DNA from: Mycobacterium sp. DL592
Lineage (GTDB): Bacteria > Actinomycetota > Actinomycetes > Mycobacteriales > Mycobacteriaceae
Reading direction: 5' to 3'
Length of the DNA: 64,000 nt
Assembly (NCBI RefSeq): GCF_011694515.1
Contig: NZ_CP050192.1
Coordinates: 4,844,527 to 4,908,526, forward strand
Part shown: positions 35,404 to 44,290 of the stretch, piece by piece
Position numbering within the stretch: the stretch's first letter is position 1
Layout: each line of letters opens with the position of its first letter
Program-made: the position numbers and the translations under genes
The notes under the pieces: generated by a model
The model's database searches: none
Told to the model about the DNA's origin: nothing
What the model saw: the letters and a program-made list of their open reading frames with translations, nothing else

Positions 35404-37437
35404 GTGACGGTAGAAACTCTGCGCTCGGGCATCGACCTGTCCCATGTCGAATCCTCGGTTCGCCCCCAGGACGATCTGTTCGGCCATGTCAACGGCCGCT
35501 GGCTGGCCGATTACGCCATCCCGGCCGACCGGGCCACCGACGGGGCGTTCCGCTCGCTGTACGACCGTGCCGAAGAGCAGGTCCGCGAGCTGATTATCGA
35601 AACCGCGGCGACGGGGGCGGCCCCCGGCGGGCAGGAGCGCAGCGACTCGGGGATCGGCCTGAGCACGGATGAGCAGCGGGTGGGCGACTTGTATGCCAGC
35701 TTCCTCGACGAGGACGCGATCGAGCGCCGGGGCGTCCAGCCGCTTCTCGACGAGCTGAAAGCCATCGACACCGCGACCGACCATACGGCGCTGGCCGCGG
35801 CGATCGGGGCACTGCAGCGGTCCGGGGTGGGCGGCGGTGTGGGCGTGTACGTCGACACCGACTCGAAGAACTCCTCGCGCTACCTGGTGCACGTCAGCCA
35901 GTCGGGCCTGGGACTGCCCGACGAGTCGTACTACCGCGACGATCAGCACGCCTCGATCCTGGGCGCCTACCCCGCCCACATCGCGCGGATGTTCACCCTG
36001 GTCTACGGCGAGGACTACACCGGAGAATGGGAGAGCACCGCGGCCCGCATCGTCGCGTTGGAGACCAAACTCGCCGCCGCGCACTGGGACGTCGTGAAGC
36101 GCCGCGACGCCGACCTGACCTACAACCTTCGCAAGTTCGCCGACCTGGCGGACGAGGCGCCCGGCTTCGACTGGATCGGCTGGATCACCGCGCTGGGCAC
36201 CTCACCGGAGGCGGCGGCCGAACTCGTGGTCCGCCAGCCCGATTACCTGACGGCCTTCGCCGCGCTGTGGGCCGGCGAGTCGCTCGACGACTGGAAGTGG
36301 TGGCTGCGCTGGCGGCTGATCCACGCCCGGGCAGCGGCGCTGACCAGTGCGCTGGTCGAGGAAGACTTCGCTTTCTATGGCCGCACGCTCAGCGGCACCG
36401 AGCAGATCCGTGACCGCTGGAAGCGTGCGGTGTCGCTGGTCGAGGGCATCCTCGGCGACGCGGTCGGCCGGCTGTACGTCGAGCGGCACTTCCCGCCGGA
36501 CGCCAAGTCACGAATGGACGTGCTGGTGGACAACCTGCGGGAGGCCTATCGGGTCAGCATCAACGACTTGGAGTGGATGACACCCGAGACTCGGCAGCGG
36601 GCGCTGGCCAAGCTCGACAAGTTCACCGCCAAGATCGGCTACCCCAAGAAGTGGCGCGACTACTCGGCCCTGGTGATCGACCGAAACGACTTGTACGGCA
36701 ACATCGTTCGGGGCGCCCAGGTAGCATCGGACCGGGAGACCGCCAAGCTGGGCGGCCCGGTGGACCGCGACGAGTGGTTCATGACCCCGCAGACGGTCAA
36801 TGCCTACTACAACCCCGGAATGAACGAGATCGTCTTCCCGGCCGCCATCCTGCAGCCGCCGTTCTTCGACGCCGCGGCCGACGACGCCGCCAACTACGGC
36901 GGCATCGGTGCGGTGATCGGCCACGAGATCGGGCACGGGTTCGACGACCAGGGCGCCAAGTACGACGGCGACGGCAATCTTGTCGACTGGTGGACGGATG
37001 AGGACCGCGCCGAGTTCGGTGCGCGGACAAGGAAACTCATCGAGCAGTACGACACCTACGTGCCGCGTGACTTGACCGGACGCCACGACCCCCCTCATGT
37101 CCAAGGCGCGTTCACGGTCGGCGAGAACATCGGTGACCTCGGCGGGCTGTCCATCGCACTGCTGGCCTACAAGCTGTCGCTGGGCGGCAAAGAGGCGCCG
37201 GTGATCGACGGGCTGACCGGGGTGCAACGGGTGCTGTTCGGCTGGGCCCAGGTGTGGCGCACCAAGTCCCGCGAGGCAGAGGCGCTCCGGCGGCTGGCGA
37301 TCGACCCGCATTCGCCGCCGGAATTCCGCTGCAACGGGGTGGTCCGCAACATCGATGCGTTCTACGACGCTTTCGAGGTCGATCCAGACGACGCGCTGTA
37401 CCTGGAACCGCAGCAGCGGGTCCGGATCTGGAGCTGA
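35404..37437 (+). CDS. zmp1: Zinc metalloprotease, M13/neprilysin family (Zmp1)
   Basis: 677 residues from GTG 35404. The zinc site is complete: H507-E508-x-x-H511 in GHEIGHGFDDQG and E574 in GENIGDLGGL; the NAYYNPGMNEIVFPAAILQPP stretch and the final RVRIWS are typical of M13 enzymes. No signal peptide is visible. In M. tuberculosis Zmp1 affects phagosome maturation and inflammasome signalling; in a non-pathogen its job may be general peptide turnover. The nitroreductase gene starts 2 bp after the stop. Confidence 0.95.
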   Translation: MTVETLRSGIDLSHVESSVRPQDDLFGHVNGRWLADYAIPADRATDGAFRSLYDRAEEQVRELIIETAATGAAPGGQERSDSGIGLSTDEQRVGDLYASFLDEDAIERRGVQPLLDELKAIDTATDHTALAAAIGALQRSGVGGGVGVYVDTDSKNSSRYLVHVSQSGLGLPDESYYRDDQHASILGAYPAHIARMFTLVYGEDYTGEWESTAARIVALETKLAAAHWDVVKRRDADLTYNLRKFADLADEAPGFDWIGWITALGTSPEAAAELVVRQPDYLTAFAALWAGESLDDWKWWLRWRLIHARAAALTSALVEEDFAFYGRTLSGTEQIRDRWKRAVSLVEGILGDAVGRLYVERHFPPDAKSRMDVLVDNLREAYRVSINDLEWMTPETRQRALAKLDKFTAKIGYPKKWRDYSALVIDRNDLYGNIVRGAQVASDRETAKLGGPVDRDEWFMTPQTVNAYYNPGMNEIVFPAAILQPPFFDAAADDAANYGGIGAVIGHEIGHGFDDQGAKYDGDGNLVDWWTDEDRAEFGARTRKLIEQYDTYVPRDLTGRHDPPHVQGAFTVGENIGDLGGLSIALLAYKLSLGGKEAPVIDGLTGVQRVLFGWAQVWRTKSREAEALRRLAIDPHSPPEFRCNGVVRNIDAFYDAFEVDPDDALYLEPQQRVRIWS

Positions 37438-37439
37438 GC

Positions 37440-37955
37440 GTGGACGCCTGGGACGCCATCCGCGCGCGGCGCAACGTCCGCAAGTACACCGATACCCCGA
37501 TTCCGGACGCGGACCTCGACCGGATCCTCGAGGCGGGCTGGCGCTCGCCGTCGGCACGGAACAACCAGCACTGGGATTTCGTGGTAGTCACCGATCCCGC
37601 AGTGCTGCAGGACCTTTCGACGGTGTGGCTGGGCGCGGGCCACATCGCCGCCGCCAAGGCCGCCGTCGCGCTGGTGCTGCCTGAGCCACCGGATGAGCGC
37701 AGCAAGCTGATGGACCAGTACGACCTCGGTCAGGCCACCATGGCGATGGCGATCGCGGCCACCGATCTCGGTATCGGCACCGGGCATTCGGCGGTCGGCG
37801 ACCAGGACAGGGCGCGGGCGATCCTCGGTGTGCCCGACGGCTACCTGGTGGCCTATCTGCTCGGAATCGGTTACCCCGCCGATCGCCCGCTCGTGCCGAT
37901 CCGCAAGCCGAACCGCAGGCCCTTCGACGAGGTGGTCCACCGCGGCGGCTGGTGA
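37440..37955 (+). CDS. Nitroreductase family FMN oxidoreductase
   Basis: 171 residues. The family opening RRNVRKYTDTPIPDADL and WRSPSARNNQHWDFVVV (FMN phosphate contacts) are present, with GIGTGHSAVGDQ and VAYLLGIGYPAD in the second half. Reduces nitro groups, quinones or similar with NAD(P)H. GTG 37440 follows zmp1 by 2 bp, implying co-translation. It ends 1 bp from the convergent ArsR gene. Confidence 0.9.
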   Translation: MDAWDAIRARRNVRKYTDTPIPDADLDRILEAGWRSPSARNNQHWDFVVVTDPAVLQDLSTVWLGAGHIAAAKAAVALVLPEPPDERSKLMDQYDLGQATMAMAIAATDLGIGTGHSAVGDQDRARAILGVPDGYLVAYLLGIGYPADRPLVPIRKPNRRPFDEVVHRGGW

Positions 37956-37956
37956 G

Positions 37957-38292
37957 TCAGGCGCGGGTGCTCGCCTCGCGGTTGGCACCGTCGACGACCG
38001 ACTGCAGCAGGCCGGGCAGTGCCTCGTCGACCTCGTCGACGCGCAGTCGTTGGTGGATGAGCCCGCCGCAGACCAGGCGTTCGGTCAGTCCGGCCTCGCG
38101 CAGGATCTTGAAGTGGTGTGTCGCCGTGGACTTGTTGATGCCGTCGTAGAGCGCGCTGCACTGCAGGGGGGTGCCGGCGTTGCGGAGCCGCCGGATCATC
38201 TCGAGGCGGACCGGGTCCTGGAGGGCGGCAAGAACCTGCGGCAGGGCGCCGACGGGGTGCGTCGGGTGCTCGGCCACATCGGCTTCGTTCAC
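37957..38292 (-). CDS. ArsR-family repressor
   Basis: 111 residues from GTG 38292, with GGAGG at good spacing. The winged helix is seen in LQDPVRLEMIRRL, STATHHFKILREAGLTERL and LIHQRLRVDE. There is no metal-binding CxC on the recognition helix, so it probably senses an organic ligand or redox state. It is divergent from an MFS transporter, and the gap contains two matching operator boxes. Confidence 0.9.
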   Translation of the reverse strand: MNEADVAEHPTHPVGALPQVLAALQDPVRLEMIRRLRNAGTPLQCSALYDGINKSTATHHFKILREAGLTERLVCGGLIHQRLRVDEVDEALPGLLQSVVDGANREASTRA

Positions 38293-38314
38293 GCTGTGTC
38301 CTCCATCACCACGG

Positions 38315-38369
38315 GTTTGATGACCGTCAAACCGAGCGTACTCTCGAGCAAGTTCGATAACCGTCAAAC
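38315..38369. promoter_or_regulatory. Two operator boxes for the ArsR regulator
   Basis: GTTTGATGACCGTCAAAC (38315-38332) has perfect GTTTGA/TCAAAC arms; a second copy, GTTCGATAACCGTCAAAC (38352-38369), differs at two positions. Both lie in the 93-bp gap between the ArsR gene and the MFS gene, 37 bp apart, the layout of a shared repressor-controlled divergent promoter. Confidence 0.8.
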
Positions 38370-38385
38370 ATACCTGGGAGTGGTC

Positions 38386-39588
38386 ATGACGTGTCCCGTC
38401 GAAGCACCGACGAACCACGCCGACACTCAGAGATGGGCCTACCCGCTGCTCCTGGTGCTGTCCGGGGTGGCGCTGGGGGTTTCCGGGCTGCCCGCCCCGC
38501 TGTACGGCATCTACGAGGAGAACTGGCACCTGTCGCCGCTGGCGACCACGATCGTTTTCGCGGTGTACGCGTTCGCCGCACTGGCGGCGGTGCTGGTGTC
38601 GGGGCGGATCTCTGACGTCGTGGGCCGCAAGCCCGTCCTGCTCGGTGCGCTGGCCGCCCTCATCGTCGGGCTCGGCGTCTTCCTGATCGCCGACAACATC
38701 GGCATGCTGCTGCTGGCCCGCACCATCCACGGGGCGGCCGTGGGCTCCATCGTGGTGGCCGGCGCGGCGGCACTTCTGGACCTGCGGCCCCACCACGGGG
38801 TGCGCTCGGGGCAACTCAGCGGCGTAAGCTTCAACATCGGCATGACCGTCGCGATCGTCGGCTCGGCACTGCTCGCCCAGTACGTCGCGCACCCGCTGCG
38901 CACGCCGTACGCGGTGGTCGCCGTCGTGTGCGCCGTGGTCGGCGTCGGCGTGCTCGCCTTGCGCGAGACCCATGACGGGCGCACCGGAGGCCCGATCCGG
39001 ATCAGCAAACCGGCGGTGCCACAAGAGATTCGGGACGACTTCTGGTTCGCGGCCCTGGGCGCGATGGCATCCTGGTCGGTGCTCGGGGTGCTGCTGAGCC
39101 TGTACCCGTCCCTAGCCGCCCAGCAGACCCACATCCACAACCTGGTGTTCGGCGGCGGAGTCGTCGGCGTGACCGCGTTCTCAGCCGCGATGGCGCAACT
39201 GGTGGCCACCCGGCTGCCCGCCCGCCGTTCGGCGGTGATCGGCGATGTGGGCATGGCCGTCGCCCTGTTGGTGACGATCCCAGTACTGCTCACGCATCGC
39301 TGGCCGCTGGTGTTCGCAGCGGCGGCGCTGCTCGGGGCGACCTTCGGACTCGGCTTCGGCGGGTCGCTGCGGCACCTGTCCGATGTGGTTCCGGCGAACC
39401 GCCGTGGCGAGACGATGTCGGCGTTCTACCTGCTCGCCTACACGGCGATGGCGCTGCCGACGATCGCGGCCGGATGGGCGGCCACCCAGTGGCCACTGGC
39501 TGAGGTCTTCCCGTGGTTCGCCGGCATCGTGGCACTGGCCTGTCTCGGCGCCGCGGCGGTCGGAGTGGTCAGCATGCGCCGTTCCTAA
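38386..39588 (+). CDS. MFS transporter, ArsR-controlled
   Basis: 400 residues, 12 predicted helices. The MFS motif between helices 2 and 3 appears as GRISDVVGRKPVLL, and the second-half GGSLRHLSDVVPANRRGETM resembles drug/sugar efflux members. ATG 38386 with GGGAG. Both operator boxes lie directly upstream, so it is probably induced when the ArsR ligand is present, as for an efflux pump. Substrate not readable. The stop overlaps the convergent esterase gene by 4 bp. Confidence 0.88.
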   Translation: MTCPVEAPTNHADTQRWAYPLLLVLSGVALGVSGLPAPLYGIYEENWHLSPLATTIVFAVYAFAALAAVLVSGRISDVVGRKPVLLGALAALIVGLGVFLIADNIGMLLLARTIHGAAVGSIVVAGAAALLDLRPHHGVRSGQLSGVSFNIGMTVAIVGSALLAQYVAHPLRTPYAVVAVVCAVVGVGVLALRETHDGRTGGPIRISKPAVPQEIRDDFWFAALGAMASWSVLGVLLSLYPSLAAQQTHIHNLVFGGGVVGVTAFSAAMAQLVATRLPARRSAVIGDVGMAVALLVTIPVLLTHRWPLVFAAAALLGATFGLGFGGSLRHLSDVVPANRRGETMSAFYLLAYTAMALPTIAAGWAATQWPLAEVFPWFAGIVALACLGAAAVGVVSMRRS

Positions 39589-41018
39589 CTGACGGTGGCG
39601 CCCGGTGTCTTGATCTGCGCGGCTAGCCACGGAAGTGCATCGGACAAGGCGCGTTCGGCGAACTGCCAGGTGTGGAAGCTGATGATGCGATGCACCGAGC
39701 AGTTGATGTCGACGGCGTGCGCCGCCGCACACAGATCGTCGGCAGCACCCGCCTGATCGGAGTCGCGATATTCGTCGTGGCCGCCGAACCCGAGCGGGGC
39801 GTCAGACTGCGGGCGGTGCCCACCGGCGTACGGCGACGCGGCATTGGCCGGCTTGACGGTGTCCTCGAACCACCCGGCGACACCGTCATAGGGTCCGTGG
39901 CGCGACATCACTGTTCGGGGGTCGAACGCAGCCCAGGCCGCGGCGTCACCGCCGTAAAGCCGGCTGATGGTCTGGTCCTTGGTACCGGCCGTGGGCCCGT
40001 GGTCGCCTGCGATGTCCTCGAAGGTGCTGAACAGGTCAGGGTGCATGACGGTGAGCTCGACAGCACAGGTGCCGCCCATCGACCAGCCGACCACTGCCCA
40101 GTTCGCGGCCTTGTCAGAGGCACCGAAGTGATCGACAACGTAGGGCCGGACATCCTTGGTCAGGTGGTCTGCGGCGTTGCCGCGCGGGCCGTTGACGCAC
40201 TCGGTGTCGTTGTTGAAGCTTCCACCGGAGTCGACGAAGACGAAGATCGGGGCCTGTCCGCCGTGGCTCTTCGCGTAGCCGTCGATGATGGGCATCACGT
40301 TGCCGCTACGCATCCAGTCCGACGGCGTGTTGAACTCACCGCCGATCATCATGATGACGGGCAGCCGCGGCGGGGTGTCCCCGGCGAACCAGGCTGGCGG
40401 AAGGTAGACGTACTCGCTTCGGTGCTTGAATCCGCTTGCGTCACCGGGGATGTCGACCTCGACAAGCTTGCCATTGTCAGGCAGAGTGTTGCGAAGCCCG
40501 GGCAGGTCCTCGGCGTCCACCTGGTTCGGCAGGGGCCCGGCCGTCACCGCTCCCCAGGCTGACTGGATTGTGGGGTAGTAGCCGACCCAATGGTTGAGCG
40601 CGACCAGCGCTGCCAGCAGGGTCAGCGGGATGGCGAACAGCGACAGTATCCGCCGCCGCCACGACGCGTGCCGCCAGCCGAAAATGGCAACCGCCACGGT
40701 CCCGGTGAATACCCCTACCCATACCCACAATCCGGGCGGGGCCGGGTCGGAGGCAAGGCCTTCGGAGTCGACGTACATTCGGGCGGCCAGGGCGCCGAGC
40801 ACGCCGACGACCACACAGACCGGAAGCCAGACCAGGCGCCAGCGCCGGGAACGCCATCCGACCACGAAGACCACCACGACCGCGACGACGATCTCGATGG
40901 TCAGCGGGAGCCAGCCACCCAACAGGGATATCCCATGCGCGTATTGATGGAAGTCGGGTGCGGGCAGCTGCGGAAGCGGCTCCACCGGCGAGGGTGACGG
41001 CGATGGTGTGGGCGGCAC
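39585..41018 (-). CDS. Membrane-anchored esterase / mycolyltransferase-like hydrolase
   Basis: 477 residues from GTG 41018. A Pro/Ser-rich start precedes four transmembrane helices (about 30-55, 62-80, 95-113 and 124-145). The extracytoplasmic domain is an alpha/beta hydrolase of the esterase D/antigen-85 type, with VIMMIGGEFNTPSDW, nucleophile elbow VGWSMGGTCAVEL and a late histidine in IISFHTWQFAERAL. It probably acts on envelope lipids or esters outside the membrane. Substrate unknown. Confidence 0.82.
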   Translation of the reverse strand: MPPTPSPSPSPVEPLPQLPAPDFHQYAHGISLLGGWLPLTIEIVVAVVVVFVVGWRSRRWRLVWLPVCVVVGVLGALAARMYVDSEGLASDPAPPGLWVWVGVFTGTVAVAIFGWRHASWRRRILSLFAIPLTLLAALVALNHWVGYYPTIQSAWGAVTAGPLPNQVDAEDLPGLRNTLPDNGKLVEVDIPGDASGFKHRSEYVYLPPAWFAGDTPPRLPVIMMIGGEFNTPSDWMRSGNVMPIIDGYAKSHGGQAPIFVFVDSGGSFNNDTECVNGPRGNAADHLTKDVRPYVVDHFGASDKAANWAVVGWSMGGTCAVELTVMHPDLFSTFEDIAGDHGPTAGTKDQTISRLYGGDAAAWAAFDPRTVMSRHGPYDGVAGWFEDTVKPANAASPYAGGHRPQSDAPLGFGGHDEYRDSDQAGAADDLCAAAHAVDINCSVHRIISFHTWQFAERALSDALPWLAAQIKTPGATVS

Positions 41019-41084
41019 ATCTCTATTGTGGGTTCGGTTGCTGTGGAAAGCCTTTGGATGGCCGTCAGCGTGAATCCCGCGCCG

Positions 41085-42058
41085 TCAGGACAGCTGCCAC
41101 TGCCAGTCGTCGGCGCCGTCGGGCTTGTTGTAGGTGCCGACGGAGTTCTTCACGATGATCGGGTCGCCGCTGCCGAAGTTGTCGTAGAACCACTGCGCAT
41201 TGTCCTGGCTGAGGTTGATGCAGCCGTGGCTCACATTGCGCTTGCCCTGGTCACCGACCGACCACGGCGCGCTGTGCACGAAGTTTCCCTGGTTGTCGAT
41301 CCGCACGGCGAGCTTGACGTGAACCTTGTAACCGTCCGGCGATGTGCTCGGGACGCCATAGGTGGCCGAGTCCATGATGATGTCCGGGAACTTCTCCAGG
41401 ACGTAGTAGGTGCCGTTCGGGGTGTCGTGACCCGGCTTACCCATCGACATCGGGAAGGTCTGCTCGAGCTTGCCGTTACGGGTGATCGTCATCTGATGGG
41501 TGGCGTTGTCGGCGGTCGCCACCAGGGCGTCACCGACCCGGAAGCTGGATTTGGCGCCGCTGGCGTCGATGTTGACGACGGTGCCGGCCGGCCAGAAGCT
41601 GTAGGGCCGCCAGCGCACTTGGGTGTCGGTCAGCCAGTAGAACGCGCCGGGTACAGCCGGCACCGAGGAGATGTGGATCGCCTGCTCGGCCAGCGGCCGG
41701 TTGGCGATCGGGCGGGCGAAGTTGATGATGATCGGCTTGGCCACTCCGACCATCGCGCCGTTGACCGGGTTGAACGACGGCGGCGCGAACACCGGGTCAC
41801 CGGTGTACGGCAGCGGGTTCTGCCCCTTCACGGTGCCGGCGGGCGCGGCCTGGGCCGCGGCGGCGGGGTCGGTGGCCGGTGGGACTGCTGGCTCCTATAC
41901 ACATCTAGAACCTCCACCGGCGGCGCGTTGATCACGGCCGGATCCACGGGCGCCTGGTCCGGATCGGCCATCGCCGAGCCACTGCCCAGACCGATTCCGG
42001 CAGCCACCCCGACCACGCACAGCGTGGCCACGAGGGCTTCCTTCATCCGCAGCGCCAT
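41085..42058 (-). pseudogene. L,D-transpeptidase (Rv0192-like), frame broken near 41.88 kb
   Basis: Two frames make one gene. From ATG 42058 (GAGGAG site) a signal peptide ends at SAMADPDQ and runs to about 41890; the catalytic half then continues in another frame to the stop at 41085. The second half has the Ig-like domain, the YkuD core with SHGCINLS (catalytic Cys) and the C-terminal WQWQLS. Such enzymes form 3-3 peptidoglycan cross-links. At the break lies a 19-bp sequence almost identical to the Tn5/Nextera mosaic end, in a Pro/Ala-rich GC-dense region. I think the break is an assembly artefact and the gene is intact in the organism; a true mutation cannot be excluded. Confidence 0.8.
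41888..41906. other. 19-bp Tn5/Nextera mosaic-end-like sequence
   Basis: CTGGCTCCTATACACATCT matches the 19-bp mosaic end CTGTCTCTTATACACATCT at 17 positions. It sits exactly where the L,D-transpeptidase frame is lost and is out of character with the GC-rich surroundings. Residual library adapter is the simplest explanation. Confidence 0.75.
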
Positions 42059-42201
42059 AACCAAACTCCTCAGATTGCGATTTGCTCCAGTGTCGCACAG
42101 CACGCTGGTAAGCCAATCCTTCGCGACTTGCCAGCGAACGTCACCAACGATCTCGTCAACGCGCTGAACTGTGCGGATCGTCGCCATCGAGGCGGCGTTC
42201 G

Positions 42202-43455
42202 TTACTTTTCGCTGGTGACCGGGCTAACTGCGAACAGGTCCCGGCTGAGGGTCACCGCGACCAGTGCAGCCAGGATCAGCGCGGCCGAGGCGGTCACGGT
42301 GGCCGCGATGCCGCCGGTTTGGTAGACCACCCCGCCCGCCAGGGATCCGGCCATGATCCCGACCTGGAAGGAAGTCACGTACAGCCCCGAGGCGCCGTCG
42401 GGGTCCTGCGGGCTGTGCCGCATGGCCGCGGACTGCAGCATCGGTGGCATCGCCGTCGCCGCTGCACCCCAGAGCACGATCGCCGCGACCCCGGTCAGCA
42501 CGGTCACGGTGTTGCGTCCGTCGCCGAACCCGAGAACGGCGAGGACGGCGAAGGCCACCGTCAGAGCCACCAGGCAACCGAGAACGGCGGTCTTCGGTCG
42601 GCGATCGCCGGGTCGGGCCAGCAGCGCCATGGCGGTGAGGCCGGCGATGCCGTAGGCGGCCAGCAGCCAGGCCAGGTGCGGCCCGCGCACGCCGACCACG
42701 TCCCGGATGATCGCGACGATGAAGGTGTAGGAGATGAAGTGAGCGGTGACGCCGACGAGGGTCAACGCGCTCAGCACCACCAGTCGGCTGTTGCGGTGGT
42801 GGCGGATCGCCGCGGCGCTGGCCGGATGCCCTTCCGCCATCGCCATCAGCGGCAGCGCCAGCCGGGCCGCCGCCGCCACTGCCACCGCGGCGACGGTGAT
42901 GACGCCGACGGCTGTCCGCCAGCCCCACAACTCGCTCATCGCCGCCGTTACCGGGCTGCCCACGACGAGCGCGAGGCCGGTGCCGACGTACACGGCCATG
43001 GTGGCGCGCCCGGCGTAGCTCGCCGGCACCAGCCGGACCCCGATCGGGGCGATGACCGACCACATCAGTCCGTGGGTGAGCGCGCACAGGATCCGGCCGG
43101 CGGCCAGCACCGCGAAGGTGGGGGCCAGCGCCGAGATCAGTTGCGAGAGCACCAGGGAGGCCAGGGTGAACAGCAGTGTGCGCCGCCGGGGCCACGCCGC
43201 GGTCCAGCGCACCAGGGGCACGGTCGCGATGGCGGCCACCAACGCATAGCTGGCCAGCAGGGTGCCGACCATGGCCTCGCTGACCTTCAGGTCGCGGGCG
43301 ATGGCGGACAGTGCCCCCACGGGCATGATCTCGGCGGTGACGTAGACGAACGCCGCGGCGGCCAGCACTGCCAGGGCCACCGTGACGCGGGGCGTCCACG
43401 GGGTGGTCTGCGGTGGTGGCGAGGCACCCGTTGTGACGCCCGTGCGGTCGGGCAT
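42202..43455 (-). CDS. MFS transporter (Rv0191-like)
   Basis: 417 residues from ATG 43455 (GTG 43464 possible), 12 helices, with TAEIMPVGALSAIARDLKVS and a helix 2-3 loop RWTAAWPRRRTLL as in DHA1 efflux proteins; AGRILCALTHGLMWSVIAP and SGLYVTSFQVGIMAGSLAGG also fit arabinose/chloramphenicol-type exporters. It follows the TetR gene on the same strand after about 100 bp, so TetR may control it. In M. tuberculosis Rv0191 adjoins ricR; here the rhodopsin genes lie between. Confidence 0.88.
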   Translation of the reverse strand: MPDRTGVTTGASPPPQTTPWTPRVTVALAVLAAAAFVYVTAEIMPVGALSAIARDLKVSEAMVGTLLASYALVAAIATVPLVRWTAAWPRRRTLLFTLASLVLSQLISALAPTFAVLAAGRILCALTHGLMWSVIAPIGVRLVPASYAGRATMAVYVGTGLALVVGSPVTAAMSELWGWRTAVGVITVAAVAVAAAARLALPLMAMAEGHPASAAAIRHHRNSRLVVLSALTLVGVTAHFISYTFIVAIIRDVVGVRGPHLAWLLAAYGIAGLTAMALLARPGDRRPKTAVLGCLVALTVAFAVLAVLGFGDGRNTVTVLTGVAAIVLWGAAATAMPPMLQSAAMRHSPQDPDGASGLYVTSFQVGIMAGSLAGGVVYQTGGIAATVTASAALILAALVAVTLSRDLFAVSPVTSEK

Positions 43456-43556
43456 CGAGGGCACGGCATCACGGTATCGGCCGCAGCGATGCCAGGGCAC
43501 CCTTGGAGACCGGTTCGATGCGGTGCTGAGAGGCTGCCGATACGACTTGGCCGCGG

Positions 43557-44123
43557 TCAGCCCTCGCCCGGCGGGCCGGCCACGTCCACGCCCTTGAGGA
43601 CGATGCCGACCGCCGCCTCAATGACGTCGTCGTCGGGCACTGCACCGAACATCAGCGACGGGCAGGCAACCACACCGGCGAGCATCGAGATCGCCGCTTC
43701 GAGGTCGGGTCCGTGGAAGGCACGCTCGAGAAGCGCGCGGATCGGCCGCTGCCCCTCGGTATTCACTCGGTCCCTGATCTGCTCCATCGCCTCGACAGTC
43801 GACCATTGGGCGAGCGCGAAGATCACCCGGTCCAGGCGCAGCTCCACGATCGCCTGCCGGAAGACCTTCAGTTCGCCGATCAAGTCAGCGCGCAGGTCAC
43901 CGGTGGGCTCGTGATGCGGCAGGTCGCCGAGGGCTTCCATGGCGGTCGCGAACAGATCGGCCCTCGACGGCCAGTGCGCGTACAGCGTGGTCTTGGAGTA
44001 GCGGGCGATCCCGGCGATCCGGGCGTGGGTGAGCGCGTCGGGCCCTTCCCTGGTCAGGAGGTCGAGTGCGGTGCGTGCCACGTCAGCACGCGTGCGGATG
44101 ACCCGCGCATCCTCGCCCACCAC
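43557..44123 (-). CDS. TetR-family regulator
   Basis: 188 residues from GTG 44123 with GGGGAGG upstream. The helix-turn-helix is THARIAGIARYSKTTLYAHW; the C-terminal domain is the usual helical ligand pocket. It is divergent from the rhodopsin gene and in line with the Rv0191-like pump. The shared gap contains a 7-bp inverted repeat over the predicted rhodopsin -35 box, so it could repress itself, the pump, and possibly the rhodopsin operon. The ligand is not known. Confidence 0.9.
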   Translation of the reverse strand: MVGEDARVIRTRADVARTALDLLTREGPDALTHARIAGIARYSKTTLYAHWPSRADLFATAMEALGDLPHHEPTGDLRADLIGELKVFRQAIVELRLDRVIFALAQWSTVEAMEQIRDRVNTEGQRPIRALLERAFHGPDLEAAISMLAGVVACPSLMFGAVPDDDVIEAAVGIVLKGVDVAGPPGEG

Positions 44124-44198
44124 GAACGCCTCCCCTTCCTGCCGGGTGTCTGGTCAACCGAGCTGTTCGGACACACGAAACCAGCGGCCGAAAAGATT

Positions 44199-44253
44199 GT
44201 CCAATTCTGTAATAACTTTCCACTATTGGACGGATAGTTCATTACCGTACATT
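44199..44253 (+). promoter_or_regulatory. Predicted rhodopsin promoter with inverted repeat
   Basis: GTCCAAT (44199-44205) and ATTGGAC (44225-44231) are perfect inverted arms 19 bp apart. The right arm contains TTGGAC (44226-44231), which with TACATT (44248-44253) at 16-bp spacing makes a plausible -35/-10 pair about 35 bp before the rhodopsin ATG. The region is markedly AT-richer than its surroundings. Placement over the -35 suggests repression, TetR being the nearest candidate. Confidence 0.5.
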
Positions 44254-44290
44254 CCTTCCTGTAAGCCTCGCATCACAGTGAAGGTGAGAA

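Noticed and set aside
39585-41018. Calling the membrane esterase an antigen 85 mycolyltransferase
   Set aside because: Fold and GWSMGG fit, but four membrane helices and lack of clear trehalose-site motifs do not allow that name.
41888-41906. True transposon insertion at the L,D-transpeptidase gene
   Set aside because: Only the 19-bp end is present, without transposase, second end or target duplication; adapter carry-over fits better.
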